A DNA stretch of 54,945 bases from Robiginitomaculum sp. (lineage in GTDB: Bacteria; Pseudomonadota; Alphaproteobacteria; Caulobacterales; Maricaulaceae). Under the pieces are notes generated by a model. The model saw nothing but the letters and a program-made list of their open reading frames with translations, made no database searches and was not told the DNA's origin. The number at the start of each line of letters is the position of its first letter. Positions within the stretch are counted from its first letter, which is position 1. The position numbers and the translations under genes were made by a program. Where the stretch lies: the NCBI GenBank assembly GCA_002733495.1, contig NVVV01000016.1, positions 1-54,945 on the forward strand, written 5' to 3'. Positions 8,635-18,658 of the stretch are shown piece by piece.

Positions 8635-8928
8635 ATGGATGAAATAAAACGCCCCAAATTTTTAAAGCGCCTGTTTGCCATCTCGCCTCTGGGTGTTTTC
8701 CGCCTGATCGCCATCAGCGTTGGTGTTGGCATAGCGCTGGCCTTGTTTAATATCGATCCGGCAACGGTCTGGAGCGACTTTTTTGGCACCTTTGCCCGCG
8801 CCTGGGTTAAAACCTGGCATGCCCTGACAGACGCCACAGACTGGGCCTTTGACTATTTCATTCTGGGCGCGATACTGGTGGTTCCGATCTTTATCATCCT
8901 GCGTATTTTGAAAGCCTTGCGTAAATGA
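8635..8928 (+). CDS. Small two-helix membrane protein (DUF6460-like)
   Basis: This 97-residue protein has two membrane segments, about residues 21-43 (PLGVFRLIAISVGVGIALAL) and 72-92 (YFILGAILVVPIFIILRIL), joined by an amphipathic loop. The layout and the FFILG/VVP pattern resemble DUF6460 proteins of Alphaproteobacteria; no function is known to me. Its stop overlaps the start of the next gene (ATGA), so the two are probably translated together. Confidence 0.8.
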   Translation: MDEIKRPKFLKRLFAISPLGVFRLIAISVGVGIALALFNIDPATVWSDFFGTFARAWVKTWHALTDATDWAFDYFILGAILVVPIFIILRILKALRK

Positions 8929-9731
8929 TCAAAAAAATCTACGTCCGTTTTCGTGTATCCCTTTTGCCGCTTGGCGCTTTGATCACTCTGATCATCATTG
9001 CCGCCTGTTCCTCTACGGAAACTGGTATTGACCGGCGTAACCCGCCGGTGGGGGGAACTGCGGCAGAATATGGATTTCAATATGCCCAGGCCATCGCCAA
9101 AAATGGGAATTGCGACCAGGCCTTGCCCATCTTTATCTGTCTTGGCAATCAGGGGTCCGGATGGGAATTGGCCACCCATAGTGGCGGCGTCTGTGCGCTG
9201 GAAGCTGCCAAATTGTGGTCCGGACCATTACATCGCCGCGCCGCGTTTTTCAAAAAGTCCCGCGCCATCAGCTTTGATAAACCTTATTATCAATCCAAAG
9301 CCGCCCTTTATGAAAAAGGCCTTAAAATGTTGCATCGCGCCGCCGCCGCTGACTGGCCAGATTCCCAGGCCGCCCTGGCCCGGGCTTTGAGCGCCCCAGG
9401 CAGTACACAGGCACAATTACAAGAAGCCAAATTGTGGGTTGCCCGGTATGACCGAAACCCGCGCCGCAAAATTTATGGCAGCAATTCAATCGAAAAAAAT
9501 ACCCGCGAGACGCTGGCCGGGATCCCCCTGCCGCCAGATACAGACCCAGCCTGGATTAAAAAAGACCTGAGGCCCATACCTACGCATGATCCATTTTGCA
9601 GAAGCGTATTGCACACCCGTCCAACCCATGGTCAGCACCCGGGATTTACACCTGTTGAGGCTAATGATGGGAATGAAGATTTACCCGCGCCGGAAACCGT
9701 AGACCAGCCCGGTCGCCCCCAACCTCAGTAA
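8925..9731 (+). CDS. Putative lipoprotein with Sel1-like helical repeats
   Basis: This 268-residue protein starts with a basic N-terminus, a hydrophobic stretch and a lipobox (IIAAC, Cys about 28), so it is probably anchored in the outer or inner membrane on the periplasmic side. The middle region (AALYEKGLKMLHRAAAADW, PDSQAALARAL) has the spacing of Sel1/TPR helical repeats. The C-terminal 60 residues are proline-rich and probably disordered. It is translationally coupled to the upstream membrane protein. Its last codons overlap the end of the convergent truA. The exact function is unknown. Confidence 0.75.
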   Translation: MIKKIYVRFRVSLLPLGALITLIIIAACSSTETGIDRRNPPVGGTAAEYGFQYAQAIAKNGNCDQALPIFICLGNQGSGWELATHSGGVCALEAAKLWSGPLHRRAAFFKKSRAISFDKPYYQSKAALYEKGLKMLHRAAAADWPDSQAALARALSAPGSTQAQLQEAKLWVARYDRNPRRKIYGSNSIEKNTRETLAGIPLPPDTDPAWIKKDLRPIPTHDPFCRSVLHTRPTHGQHPGFTPVEANDGNEDLPAPETVDQPGRPQPQ

Positions 9732-10462
9732 TGCACGCTGTTTAAGTAAAGCCCGTCTGCGGGGGCCACAGGGCCGCACCGGGAACGGTCACAAGCCTGC
9801 AAGGCCTGTTTTAAATCCACTTTGGTCCAGCGCCCCACCCCCACATTGACCAATGAGCCGGTGATCGAGCGCACTTGACGGTGCAAATAAGAGCGCGCCC
9901 CGTAGAAAAAATGGATTTCTGCCCCAACGCGGCTGATGCTGATCTCGTCTAACGTGCGCATGGGGGTGTTGGCCTGGCATTGCACATCACGAAACGTGGT
10001 AAAGTCATGGGCGCCCAGCAGCACCTGAGCCGCTTCGCGCATAGCCTCAACATCCACAATTTGCGGCATGCGCCAGACCCTTCCCCGTTCCAGCGCCAAA
10101 GGCGGGCGGCGATCAATCAGGCGATAAAGATAAGTGCGCCGGATGGCGTCAAAGCGCGCTTCAAAATCATCATCGACCTGCTGTGCATCCAGAACAGAAA
10201 TAGGATTAGCACCCAAATGATGGTTCAGCGCGTCGCGCACCGTATCGGCGCGTAAATCCTTGGCCAAATCCACATGGGCCACTTGCCCAAGGGCATGGAC
10301 CCCCGCATCGGTACGCCCGGCCCCAAAAACCTGAACTGGCACTTCTTCCAGTGCACTGGCCGCCTGTTCCAAAGACCCCTGCACGGTGGGCTGGTTATCC
10401 TGACGCTGCCAGCCACTAAAGGGTGTCCCGTCATATTCTATGGTCAATTTAAAGCGAGTCAT
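9725..10462 (-). CDS. truA: tRNA pseudouridine(38-40) synthase
   Basis: TruA converts uridines 38-40 in the tRNA anticodon arm to pseudouridine. The 245-residue protein starts [19 protein letters not shown]. It carries the catalytic-aspartate motif [17 protein letters not shown] and the C-terminal [27 protein letters not shown] block. The ATG at 10462 overlaps the fmt stop by four bases, which sets the start; the longer open frame upstream lies inside fmt. It belongs to the def-fmt-truA operon. Confidence 0.97.
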   Translation of the reverse strand: MTRFKLTIEYDGTPFSGWQRQDNQPTVQGSLEQAASALEEVPVQVFGAGRTDAGVHALGQVAHVDLAKDLRADTVRDALNHHLGANPISVLDAQQVDDDFEARFDAIRRTYLYRLIDRRPPLALERGRVWRMPQIVDVEAMREAAQVLLGAHDFTTFRDVQCQANTPMRTLDEISISRVGAEIHFFYGARSYLHRQVRSITGSLVNVGVGRWTKVDLKQALQACDRSRCGPVAPADGLYLNSVHY

Positions 10463-11391
10463 GTCAGCTGCGTGCCTTTGGGAACGACCTGCCCGCGCAA
10501 GAAGTCTTCTGCCTGTTGCACGCCCTTGCCCGCCCGTTGCAAGCGGGTGAGACGAACCGCGCCCTCGCCGCACGCGATCAGCAAGTGACCATCCAGTGCC
10601 TCGCCGGGCACGCCAGAAGCTTTTTCGGGAACCGCCATCAACACCTTGACCCGCTGAGGCCCTTTGGTGCTTGGCAATTCAAACCACGCGCCCGGAAAAG
10701 GCGACAGGCCCCGGATCAGCCGATCCAGGTCCTCTGCCGGGCGGGTCCAGTCAATACGGGCTTCGGCTTTATCAATTTTGTGGGCGTAGGTGACCCCGTC
10801 TTCGCTTTGCGCCCTGCCCTGCAATTCGCCTTTTCCCAGCGCGTCCAGTGCCTTTGGCAACAGTCCCGCCCCGGCGGTGGCCAGCTTGTCATGCAAACTG
10901 CCTGCCGTGTCATCACTGGCAATTTTTACGCTCTGGCTCATCAGAACCGGGCCGGTATCCAGCCCCTCTTCCATTTGCATCACCTGCACGCCGGTCACGG
11001 TATCGCCAGCCATAATGGCGCGCTGTATCGGCGCGGCACCGCGCCAGCGCGGCAAAAGCGAGCCATGTAAATTCAAACAGCCAAAACGCGGCGCATCCAA
11101 CATTTCTAGCGGCAGGATCAGCCCATAGGCGACAATGATGGCCACATCCAGATCAAGGGCAGCAAAGGCAGCCTGTTCATCGCCATCACGCAGGGTTTTT
11201 GGGGTGCGCACGAGCTGGCCCAGAGATTGCGCCAGATCATGCACCGCACTTTGACGCAAAGCTTTGCCTCGCCCCGCCGGGCGCGGCGGCTGGGTATAGA
11301 CGCACGCTATGTCATGGCCAGCGTCTACCAGCGCCGATAGCGCCGTGGCGGCAAAGTCCGGCGTACCCATAAAAGCAATTCTAAGTGCCAT
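10459..11391 (-). CDS. fmt: Methionyl-tRNA formyltransferase
   Basis: Fmt formylates initiator Met-tRNA using 10-formyl-tetrahydrofolate. The 310 residues are the usual length. The N-terminal [18 protein letters not shown] fold and the folate-site block [20 protein letters not shown] with the following [19 protein letters not shown] are clear. A C-terminal OB-like domain follows. It lies 7 bp after def and overlaps truA, an operon that pairs addition and removal of the formyl group. Confidence 0.97.
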   Translation of the reverse strand: MALRIAFMGTPDFAATALSALVDAGHDIACVYTQPPRPAGRGKALRQSAVHDLAQSLGQLVRTPKTLRDGDEQAAFAALDLDVAIIVAYGLILPLEMLDAPRFGCLNLHGSLLPRWRGAAPIQRAIMAGDTVTGVQVMQMEEGLDTGPVLMSQSVKIASDDTAGSLHDKLATAGAGLLPKALDALGKGELQGRAQSEDGVTYAHKIDKAEARIDWTRPAEDLDRLIRGLSPFPGAWFELPSTKGPQRVKVLMAVPEKASGVPGEALDGHLLIACGEGAVRLTRLQRAGKGVQQAEDFLRGQVVPKGTQLT

Positions 11392-11398
11392 GAGGTCG

Positions 11399-11926
11399 TT
11401 ATTCCGCCGTTTCCAGGGCTTTTTCCCGGGCCGCCTTTTGCACCTTGCGAATGGCGCGCTGTCGTTTTAAGCGCGATAAATGGTCAATGAAAAGAACCCC
11501 GTTCAAATGGTCCATTTCATGCTGTATACACACCGCATAAAGCTCTTCGGCCCATTCGGTGACCGCCTCGCCATGATAATTCAAATAGCGGATTTTCACC
11601 CGGCCCGGGCGCTCCACCTCTTCAAAATAATCTGGCACAGACAGGCACCCTTCTTCCCAGAGCAGCAAGTCCTCAACATCTTCCAAAATCTCGGGGTTGA
11701 TGAAGTATTGCGGGTTTGGCTCTTCATCCTTGCCAGCAATATCCATCACAATAATGCGCAAGGGCACGCCAACCTGTATCGCCGCCAGACCGATGCCCGG
11801 CGCGTCATACATGGTTTCCAGCATGTCATCCATCAAAGCGCGTGTTTCATCATCCACGCGTTCCACAGGTTTTGAGACCTGTTTGAGCTGTGGGTTTGGA
11901 ACCAGCAATATCTCTCGAAGTGCCAT
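11399..11926 (-). CDS. def: Peptide deformylase
   Basis: This Fe/Zn peptidase removes the N-formyl group from nascent proteins. All three family motifs are present: [10 protein letters not shown] (motif 1), EEGCLSVP (motif 2, with the metal-binding Cys) and QHEMDHLNG (motif 3, HExxH). The length of 175 residues is normal. It is the first gene of the leftward def-fmt-truA operon. Its promoter must lie in the roughly 85 bp shared with the divergent rmuC. Confidence 0.97.
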   Translation of the reverse strand: MALREILLVPNPQLKQVSKPVERVDDETRALMDDMLETMYDAPGIGLAAIQVGVPLRIIVMDIAGKDEEPNPQYFINPEILEDVEDLLLWEEGCLSVPDYFEEVERPGRVKIRYLNYHGEAVTEWAEELYAVCIQHEMDHLNGVLFIDHLSRLKRQRAIRKVQKAAREKALETAE

Positions 11927-12012
11927 AGCCTTGACCTAGGAAGTCAGAAGGTTTTCGTCAAGCGGCGCGCCGAACAATCGCCTGTGTTGCGAATCAGGTA
12001 TAGAGTGTGATT

Positions 12013-13134
12013 ATGGAAGAACAATTGACGAACCTGAGCCAATCCCCTCTGCTGCTCGTGGGACTAAGCGCCGCCCTTGCGATCCTCCTGACGCTGTTTG
12101 TTGGCTGGCTGATCCGGCGGCAAGCCTCTGATGGCGGGGAAGGTATGCGCGCACAGCTTGGCCGCCTGTCGGAACAACAGGCGCAGATACAAGGCGCACT
12201 GGGGCAGATGGCTGCCGGCACGCAAAGCGGCCATGGGGAAATACAAAAAACGCTCAACCAGCGCCTTGATGATATGAGCAAAAAACTGGGCGACAGTCTG
12301 GAACAAAGCCGGGAGAAGACCGGGGAGTCTTTGAAAACACTGGCCGAACGTCTGGCGCTGATTGACCGGGCACAAAAGAATATCGAAGCCCTCAGCCAGG
12401 AAGTGAACGGACTTCAGGCGCTTTTGTCCAATAAACAGGCGCGCGGCGCCTTTGGTGAAATACAGATGCAGGATCTGGTGAAAACCTATTTGCCGCCCAG
12501 CGCCTATGGCTTTCAGGAAACCTTGAGTAACCATACGCGCGTTGATTGCTTGATCCATCTTCCTGCGCCGAATGACGACATAGCGGTGGACAGCAAATTC
12601 CCACTGGAAAACTGGCGTGCCATGAACGAGGCCCCGGATGCCGAGGCCAAAAAAATAGCCGGCAAGCTGTTCACTGCTGCGGTAAGCAAACATGTGCGCG
12701 ACATTGCCGAGAAATATCTGCCCGCAGACAACATTGCCAAACCGGCCATTATGTTTTTACCTTCCGAAGCAATTTATATGGACCTGCATACGAAGTATCC
12801 CGATATTATCGATAAAAGCTTTCGCGCCGGTGTGGCCATTGTTGCTCCCACCACCTTTATGGCCACCTTGCACACCATGCGCGCGGTGATGAAGGATGCC
12901 CAAATGCGCGAACAGGCCCACGTAATCCAGCGCGAGGTCGAAGTATTGCTGGACGACATTAACCGCCTTGATGAGCGGGTAAAAAAACTGGATACGCATT
13001 TCGAGCAATCAAAACGTGATATTGGCCAGATCCTTATCTCCACCAACAAAATTAAATCGCGCAGCGAAAAAATCGGCGATTTGCAACTCGACGATGGCGC
13101 CGATGAAGCCGCTGAAAAAATCGCGGAAAACTGA
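12013..13134 (+). CDS. rmuC: DNA recombination protein RmuC family
   Basis: RmuC proteins limit DNA inversions and rearrangements; the nuclease-like domain is inferred from the family. An N-terminal membrane helix (about 15-36) precedes a coiled coil (about 45-140) and the RmuC domain. The core includes RGAFGEIQMQDLVKTYLPP, AVDSKFPLENW and MFLPSEAIYMDL, as in characterised relatives. I use the ATG at 12013; an in-frame GTG six bases upstream is possible. The gene is divergent from def. Confidence 0.93.
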   Translation: MEEQLTNLSQSPLLLVGLSAALAILLTLFVGWLIRRQASDGGEGMRAQLGRLSEQQAQIQGALGQMAAGTQSGHGEIQKTLNQRLDDMSKKLGDSLEQSREKTGESLKTLAERLALIDRAQKNIEALSQEVNGLQALLSNKQARGAFGEIQMQDLVKTYLPPSAYGFQETLSNHTRVDCLIHLPAPNDDIAVDSKFPLENWRAMNEAPDAEAKKIAGKLFTAAVSKHVRDIAEKYLPADNIAKPAIMFLPSEAIYMDLHTKYPDIIDKSFRAGVAIVAPTTFMATLHTMRAVMKDAQMREQAHVIQREVEVLLDDINRLDERVKKLDTHFEQSKRDIGQILISTNKIKSRSEKIGDLQLDDGADEAAEKIAEN

Positions 13135-13193
13135 AGACGCGCGCTAATCATATGTGATAATATTACAAAACCACTGAAATACTGGAGATTAAA

Positions 13194-13655
13194 ATGAAAC
13201 TCTTTACCACTTTAGGGGCCAGCGCCACGCTTTTGATTGCCGCTCTGTCCCTGACCGCCTGTTCTGCATCCATGGCAAGTTCTGTCCCCGATGCAAAACC
13301 CCATGCCGATGCTGGCCCTGCGGTTTACATCGTCAATTTGCATGATGGCGATGTGGTTTCATCGCCCGTGCGCGTGGTGTTTGGGCTTTATGGTTATGGC
13401 ATTGCCCCGGCAGGTGTCGACAAGCCCAAAACCGGCCACCACCATTTATTGGTCGACACGGCCTTAAGCGCAGAGGAACGCGAATACGCCATTCCGGCAG
13501 ACGAGCAACACATCCATTTTGGCAAGGGGCAGACGGAAACCGTCATTAATCTGCCGCCGGGCAAACACACGCTGCAACTAATGCTGGGCAATTATATGCA
13601 CGTGCCCCATGCCGGTGTGCGGACCTCGACCCCGATCACCATTGAGGTGAAATAA
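13194..13655 (+). CDS. DUF4399 lipoprotein
   Basis: This 153-residue protein has a lipoprotein signal peptide (basic start, hydrophobic core, LTAC lipobox with Cys23). The mature part is a DUF4399 domain: PAVYIVNLHDGDVVSSPVRV, GHHHLLVD, HIHFGKGQTETVINLPPGKHTLQLMLG and HVPH. The clustered histidines suggest metal binding, which is not shown. Its stop overlaps the start of the sugar dehydrogenase gene (TAATG), so the two are co-translated and may act together in the periplasm. Confidence 0.9.
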   Translation: MKLFTTLGASATLLIAALSLTACSASMASSVPDAKPHADAGPAVYIVNLHDGDVVSSPVRVVFGLYGYGIAPAGVDKPKTGHHHLLVDTALSAEEREYAIPADEQHIHFGKGQTETVINLPPGKHTLQLMLGNYMHVPHAGVRTSTPITIEVK

Positions 13656-14791
13656 TGCGTCTTTTGCCCCTTGCGGCCTTTGCGCTAACCATCATGCTGT
13701 CCCCTGCGGCCCATGGCGAGCCAAAAGTCATCGGGGTTGAGCACAGCGCCCAGGCCGATTTTGAAATCGTCGAGATTACAAACGAGCTGGACACCCCTTG
13801 GGGTCTGACTTTTTTGCCGGGCGGCGATGCCCTGATCACCCAGCGCCCTGGCGGACTGGTGCGGGTTAATCTGCAAAGCGGTGAAAAGACGGATATTCCG
13901 GGGGCGCCGACACCATTGGTGCTGCAACAAGGCGGCCTGCTGGACGTTGTTTTGTCGCCCGGCTTTAACAAGGATCACCTTGTCTATTTCACCTATGCCG
14001 CTGGCACCAAAAAATCCAACCATACCGAAATCGCCCGTGGGCGCTTTGAAGACAATGTGATCCAGGATTTACAGGTGATCTTTCGTGCCAATACTACCAA
14101 GAAAAAGGGCGGCGCGCATTTTGGCTCGCGTATCGTTTTTGACCGTGATGGATACCTCTTTGCCAGTATTGGCGAAGGCTTTCGCTATATGAATGAAGCC
14201 CAGAACCCGGCCAGCCATTTTGGTACCATTATTCGCATTTACCCGGATGGCCGCGTACCTGATGACAACCCGTTTGCCGATGGCAAAGATGGGGCACCAG
14301 AGGTCTGGTCCTATGGCCATCGCAACCCCCAAGGCATGGCGCTGCATCCGCGCACCGGCGCGCTGTGGGAGCACGAACACGGCCCCATGGGCGGCGATGA
14401 GATCAACATTATCGAAGCTGGAAAAAATTATGGCTGGCCCAAAGCCACCTTTGGTATTGATTATTCGGGCGCTATTATTTCGGACTATACCAAGCGCCCG
14501 GGCATGAAAAACTCCATCATGCACTGGACGCCCTCCATCGCGCCCTCGGGCATGGCGTTTTATACCGGCGATCAGTTTCCTGGGTGGCAGGGCGATGTGT
14601 TTGCCGGGGCGCTCGCCGGACAGCATTTGCGCCGGGTGAAGTTTCGCGGCACCAAGGTTTTGGCTCAGGAAAAATTGCTGGAAAGTCTGGAGGCCCGCAT
14701 CCGTGATGTACGAAACGGCCCGGACGGCACGCTTTATGTGCTGACCAATGGATCAGAGGGCCAATTGATCAAACTGCAAGCAATCAAGTGA
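13655..14791 (+). CDS. PQQ-dependent soluble aldose sugar dehydrogenase (YliI/GSDH family)
   Basis: This six-bladed propeller enzyme oxidises aldose sugars using PQQ in the periplasm. An N-terminal Sec signal (MRLLPLAAFALTIMLSPAAHG) precedes the propeller. The family pattern is clear: LDTPWGLTFLPGGDALITQRPG, GGLLDVVLSPGF, GGAHFGSRIVFDRDGYLF, SYGHRNPQGMALHP, EHGPMGGDEINIIEAGKNYGWP. The 378 residues are typical. It overlaps the DUF4399 gene by one base. No PQQ biosynthesis genes are in this window. Confidence 0.92.
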   Translation: MRLLPLAAFALTIMLSPAAHGEPKVIGVEHSAQADFEIVEITNELDTPWGLTFLPGGDALITQRPGGLVRVNLQSGEKTDIPGAPTPLVLQQGGLLDVVLSPGFNKDHLVYFTYAAGTKKSNHTEIARGRFEDNVIQDLQVIFRANTTKKKGGAHFGSRIVFDRDGYLFASIGEGFRYMNEAQNPASHFGTIIRIYPDGRVPDDNPFADGKDGAPEVWSYGHRNPQGMALHPRTGALWEHEHGPMGGDEINIIEAGKNYGWPKATFGIDYSGAIISDYTKRPGMKNSIMHWTPSIAPSGMAFYTGDQFPGWQGDVFAGALAGQHLRRVKFRGTKVLAQEKLLESLEARIRDVRNGPDGTLYVLTNGSEGQLIKLQAIK

Positions 14792-14832
14792 TTATACGTG
14801 CCCCGGCCTGACCTCACCTAATTTTACGGCTT

Positions 14833-16587
14833 TTAATCTTCCTTCTGCGCAATAATCCAGCGATCAATCTTGGCTTCCAGCATGGCCATGGTGATCGAGC
14901 CATCACTAAGCACTTCATCATGAAAGGCACGCAGGTCGAATTTCTCGCCGAGCGCGGTTTCTGCCTTTTTGCGCAAGCGCACAATCGTCAGCTCACCAAT
15001 TTTATAGCCCAGAGCCTGCCCCGGCCAGGAGATATAACGATCAGTCTCGGTTTCGATATTGTGCAAGGCCAGAGCCGAATTATCTTTTAGGCAGCGCATC
15101 GCCTGTTCCCGGGTCCAGCCAAAAGCATGGATGCCAGTATCCATAACAAGGCGGCAAGCACGCCACATCTCGTAGGTCAGGCGCCCGAAGTTTTCATAGG
15201 GCGTAGTATACATACCCATCTCAATCCCCAGCTTTTCTGCATATAGGCCCCAGCCCTCGCCAAAGGCGGTCAAATACAGGTCTTTGCGAAATTCAGGCAC
15301 GTTTTCCAGCTCTTGTGCCAGCGCAAACTGGTGGTGATGGCCAGGCACGGCCTCGTGCAAAGTCAAAGCGGGCAGTTCATAAAGCGGGCGTTGGTCAAGG
15401 GCATAGGTGTTGACCATATAGCCCCCGGCGCGGTGGGTGCGCATATCGCCTGGCCAGTAACGCGCCGTGGTGTAATGGGGGGCGATGGCCGCTGGCACCG
15501 GGCGCACGCCATAAGGCAGACGCGGTAATTTGCCAAACATTTTGGGCATTTGATCATCGGCCTTTTTGGCAATCCATGCCGCATGGCGCAAAAGATCATC
15601 CGGCGTTTTGACATAGAATTGTTCATCGGTGCGCAAAAAGTTTAAAAAGTCGGCAAAGCTGCCTTCAAAACCGCTTTGCAGGATCACCTGCTCCATTTCC
15701 TTGCGGATGCGCGCTACCTCTGATTTTCCCAGATCATGAACCTGTTGTGGGTTCATCCCGGTGGTGGTAAAAATATGCACCAGATCAGCGTAATAGGCCG
15801 CCCCGCCCGGCACATCAGTTATGCCTATGGAGGTCCGCGCCTCTGGGCGGTATTCCTCTTCAAAAAACTGTAACAGGTTTTCATAGGCCGGGCGGACTTT
15901 GCCAGTAATGGTGTCTTTTAACCTGCCCTGCAGAGCCGCCTTTTCCTGATCTGCCATGCCCTGTGGCAAGGCGGTCAGGGGCGCTTCAAACCCGGTGACA
16001 AAATTTTCATCCGCCAAAGTGGTTTTTAAAGTGGCAACCACTGCATCCACCACCAATTGCGGCTGTGTGATACCTTCATCAATACCGGCGCGCAGATTAT
16101 CTATATTCTGCTCGAAATAGGTCGGCAGAGCGTTTAAACGCGCAATCCAGGCCTCGGCCTCCTGCACACTACTGGCGCGGGTTGACTGGGCGAGAAACCC
16201 GGCCTCGGTATGAAACCCCGAATCATTGGTGAACGGCATGGCCGCCTCATCAAACCGGGCGCGCGCCAGACGGTCATGCAAAACAAAATCCAGAAGATCA
16301 GCATTGACCTTTGCCCCCTTAGCCAGACTGGACGTGTTTATGCCCTCCAGACGGCTGGCAAAACGCGCATTAATGGCGGCGCGCCGGTTACGGGCCAATG
16401 GGCGCACATCCGGCCAGCGCGACTGCGCCCCCACATCCCCCTCACGGCCAGCCAACATAGGGTTTTCGCGCAGATCAAAGGCCCGCACATCCCCGATCAA
16501 CATATTCAGCTTTTCTTCTTGTGCGCGCGCCGGGCCGCCCAACAAAAAAACCGCCGCGATGAAAGTAAGCATGTGTCGTTTGATCAT
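14833..16587 (-). CDS. DUF885 family secreted metallopeptidase-like protein
   Basis: This 584-residue DUF885 protein begins with a Sec signal (MIKRHMLTFIAAVFLLGGPARA), so it is periplasmic or outer-membrane associated. The HExxH-like zinc motif is HEAVPGHHHQ, with a downstream EGWGLYAEKLG segment typical of the family. The AAGY-type substrate region (GGYMVNTYAL) is also present. I start it at the ATG at 16587 with AAAGGAAAA upstream; a longer frame extends into the divergent hydrolase promoter. Family members are thought to be carboxypeptidases, but the substrate is unknown. Confidence 0.9.
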   Translation of the reverse strand: MIKRHMLTFIAAVFLLGGPARAQEEKLNMLIGDVRAFDLRENPMLAGREGDVGAQSRWPDVRPLARNRRAAINARFASRLEGINTSSLAKGAKVNADLLDFVLHDRLARARFDEAAMPFTNDSGFHTEAGFLAQSTRASSVQEAEAWIARLNALPTYFEQNIDNLRAGIDEGITQPQLVVDAVVATLKTTLADENFVTGFEAPLTALPQGMADQEKAALQGRLKDTITGKVRPAYENLLQFFEEEYRPEARTSIGITDVPGGAAYYADLVHIFTTTGMNPQQVHDLGKSEVARIRKEMEQVILQSGFEGSFADFLNFLRTDEQFYVKTPDDLLRHAAWIAKKADDQMPKMFGKLPRLPYGVRPVPAAIAPHYTTARYWPGDMRTHRAGGYMVNTYALDQRPLYELPALTLHEAVPGHHHQFALAQELENVPEFRKDLYLTAFGEGWGLYAEKLGIEMGMYTTPYENFGRLTYEMWRACRLVMDTGIHAFGWTREQAMRCLKDNSALALHNIETETDRYISWPGQALGYKIGELTIVRLRKKAETALGEKFDLRAFHDEVLSDGSITMAMLEAKIDRWIIAQKED

Positions 16588-16646
16588 GATGTTTTCCTTT
16601 GATGAAACCTGCCCTTGCCTAGCGTCTCTTTTATCGCCACAAAGGC

Positions 16647-17783
16647 ATGATGAACAGTCTTCCCTTGTCAGGCGTCTGCGCACAAGGCTTCGAGCCGGTT
16701 CGCAACACCTTCGCTGAAATCTTTACCGATGGATCCGAACGCGGTGCCTCTCTGGCCATCCTTATTGATGGCGAGGTTATGATCGATCTGGTTGGCGGCT
16801 ATGCGGACCGGGCGCAAAGCCAGCCCATGACAAGCGAAAGCCTGATCCCGGTATTTTCCTGCTCCAAGGCGGTGTCATCCCTAGTGATTGCCAAAGCGGT
16901 CAGTGAAGGCAAGCTGGATTATGAGCAGAGCGTGGCCTCGCTGTGGCCGGAATTTGCAGCCAATGGCAAGGAGGCCGTCACCGTTGGCGAAGCGCTTTCC
17001 CATCAGGCGGGCCTGTGTGCCATTCCTGATGATTGGGCCGCCGAAGACTGGTTTGACTGGGATAAAACCTGTGCGCGCCTCGCGGCCATGAAACCCCTGT
17101 GGCCTTTGGGCGAAGGCTCGGGCTATCACCCGGTTAGTTGGGGCTATATCGCCGGCGAAATTATCATTCGCGCCACCGGGCGCACCATTGGCACGATTTT
17201 GCGCGAAGATTTGTGTGCACCGAACAAGATCGACTTCTGGATCGGCCTGCCAGACAGTGAGCACAGCCGCGTGGCGCAAACCAGTAAACCCACACGCATG
17301 CCCAATTTTGGTCAACTGAACGAATTTCAACAACTGGCCTTTATGAAGCCATGGTCATCGCCGGGGCGGCGCGGCGGCGCGGCCTGGCGCCGCATGGAAA
17401 TCCCCTCTGCCAATGGTCATGGTACCGCCCGTGCCATGGCCGAGCTGATCAGTATTTACGCCCAGAGCGGCCATTTGGACACGGCGCTAATGGTGGACGA
17501 GACGACCCTGCCCATGGCCACTAAAAAACGCATTTGCGGCCAGGACCGGGTATTGCCGCACGAGCTGTGCTTTGGTGCCGGGCTGATTTGCAACGCCCCC
17601 GGCAAGCTGGTTTATGGACCGGGCCTGCGCACCATTGGCCATACTGGCTTTGGCGGCTCCTGCCTGTTTGCTGACCCAGACACCAAGGTCAGCTTTGGCT
17701 TTGCCACCGCCAAACAGGATGCCGAACTGGTCCGCGATGATCGCGTTCGGCGCCTGATCGCCGCGCTTTATGACTGCCTTTAG
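16647..17783 (+). CDS. Serine hydrolase, beta-lactamase (class C/EstB) family
   Basis: This 378-residue protein is a penicillin-binding-like serine hydrolase, probably an esterase or D-amino peptidase. The nucleophile motif is FSCSKAV (SxxK). The second motif lies near YHPVSWGYIAGE, and HTGFGG stands in place of the KTG box. There is no signal peptide, so it is cytoplasmic, as EstB-type esterases are. It is divergent from the DUF885 gene, and its stop overlaps that of the convergent prmA by four bases. Start at 16647 or the next ATG at 16650. Confidence 0.88.
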   Translation: MMNSLPLSGVCAQGFEPVRNTFAEIFTDGSERGASLAILIDGEVMIDLVGGYADRAQSQPMTSESLIPVFSCSKAVSSLVIAKAVSEGKLDYEQSVASLWPEFAANGKEAVTVGEALSHQAGLCAIPDDWAAEDWFDWDKTCARLAAMKPLWPLGEGSGYHPVSWGYIAGEIIIRATGRTIGTILREDLCAPNKIDFWIGLPDSEHSRVAQTSKPTRMPNFGQLNEFQQLAFMKPWSSPGRRGGAAWRRMEIPSANGHGTARAMAELISIYAQSGHLDTALMVDETTLPMATKKRICGQDRVLPHELCFGAGLICNAPGKLVYGPGLRTIGHTGFGGSCLFADPDTKVSFGFATAKQDAELVRDDRVRRLIAALYDCL

Positions 17784-18658
17784 GTCGGGGCTTGCATCAC
17801 TAGAACTCGCCATTCGCCAAGTTCATAATCCTCGATAAATGTGATACCTTGCGCCTCATAGGCGGTGCGGACACGCGCTGCCTGATGGTCTAAGATACCG
17901 GACAGGATCAAGGTCGCCGACGGAGTGAGCGCCGATGTAATCTCCCGCGCCAGCGTAATTAGTGGATTGGCCAATATATTAGCAAAAATCATATCAAAGC
18001 GTTGGTTTTTAAGGCTTCCATGGGCAAACCCATCGGCCACGGCCAGGTCTATCCGATCGGCAACCCCGTTAATAATCGCGTTTTCACGGGCCACATCCAC
18101 CGCCACCGGGTCAATATCGGTGGCCAGAATATCGGCATCCGGCAACACCTTGGCCACCGCAATGGCCAGCGTGCCTGCGCCAGTACCAAGGTCCAGCACC
18201 CGGGCGGGCGGTGCGGCCTCCACCCGCTCGTCAAAAGCCAGTAAACAGCCCTTTGTGGTGCCATGATGGCCAGTGCCAAAGGCCTCGCCCGCCTCGATCA
18301 GGATCGACACCAGCGCCGGGTCCGTCGGCACCTGATGATGCGCCCCATGCACATAAAACCGCCCGGCACGGACAACGGGCAGGCCTTCCAGAGACTTGGC
18401 GATCCAGTCTTCATTTTCCAGCGGCGTGCAGTCCTGCCGAAATGCTGCCTCCAAATTGTGACCGCGGGCAAAGGCTTTGGCCGACCCCTCATCCGCAAAA
18501 AGTAATTGCAAACGACCTTCGGGCAGTTTTTCTTCAAACACCGACAAGGCTAGCCAGGGTGGATCCTCATGGTCACCCTGCGCCCCAGCCCAGGATTTTA
18601 ACGCCTCAAACGGGCCATAAGCACTGACCTGCCAGACGTCCTCGCTGGGCGCGCTCAC
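17780..18658 (-). CDS. prmA: Ribosomal protein L11 methyltransferase
   Basis: PrmA is an S-adenosylmethionine-dependent enzyme that trimethylates ribosomal protein L11. The SAM-binding core is textbook: FGTGHHGTTKGCLLAFDE, then VLDLGTGAGTLAIAVAK, ATDIDPVAVDVARENA, and MIFANILANPL (the NIL motif). The 292 residues match the family. The start overlaps the stop of the upstream MerR gene by four bases (ATGA), so they are translationally coupled. Confidence 0.96.
   Translation of the reverse strand: MSAPSEDVWQVSAYGPFEALKSWAGAQGDHEDPPWLALSVFEEKLPEGRLQLLFADEGSAKAFARGHNLEAAFRQDCTPLENEDWIAKSLEGLPVVRAGRFYVHGAHHQVPTDPALVSILIEAGEAFGTGHHGTTKGCLLAFDERVEAAPPARVLDLGTGAGTLAIAVAKVLPDADILATDIDPVAVDVARENAIINGVADRIDLAVADGFAHGSLKNQRFDMIFANILANPLITLAREITSALTPSATLILSGILDHQAARVRTAYEAQGITFIEDYELGEWRVLVMQAPT

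Noticed and set aside
12064-12693. 209-codon minus-strand frame across rmuC
   Set aside because: Antisense shadow with no ribosome site or family motif; RmuC motifs lie on the plus strand.
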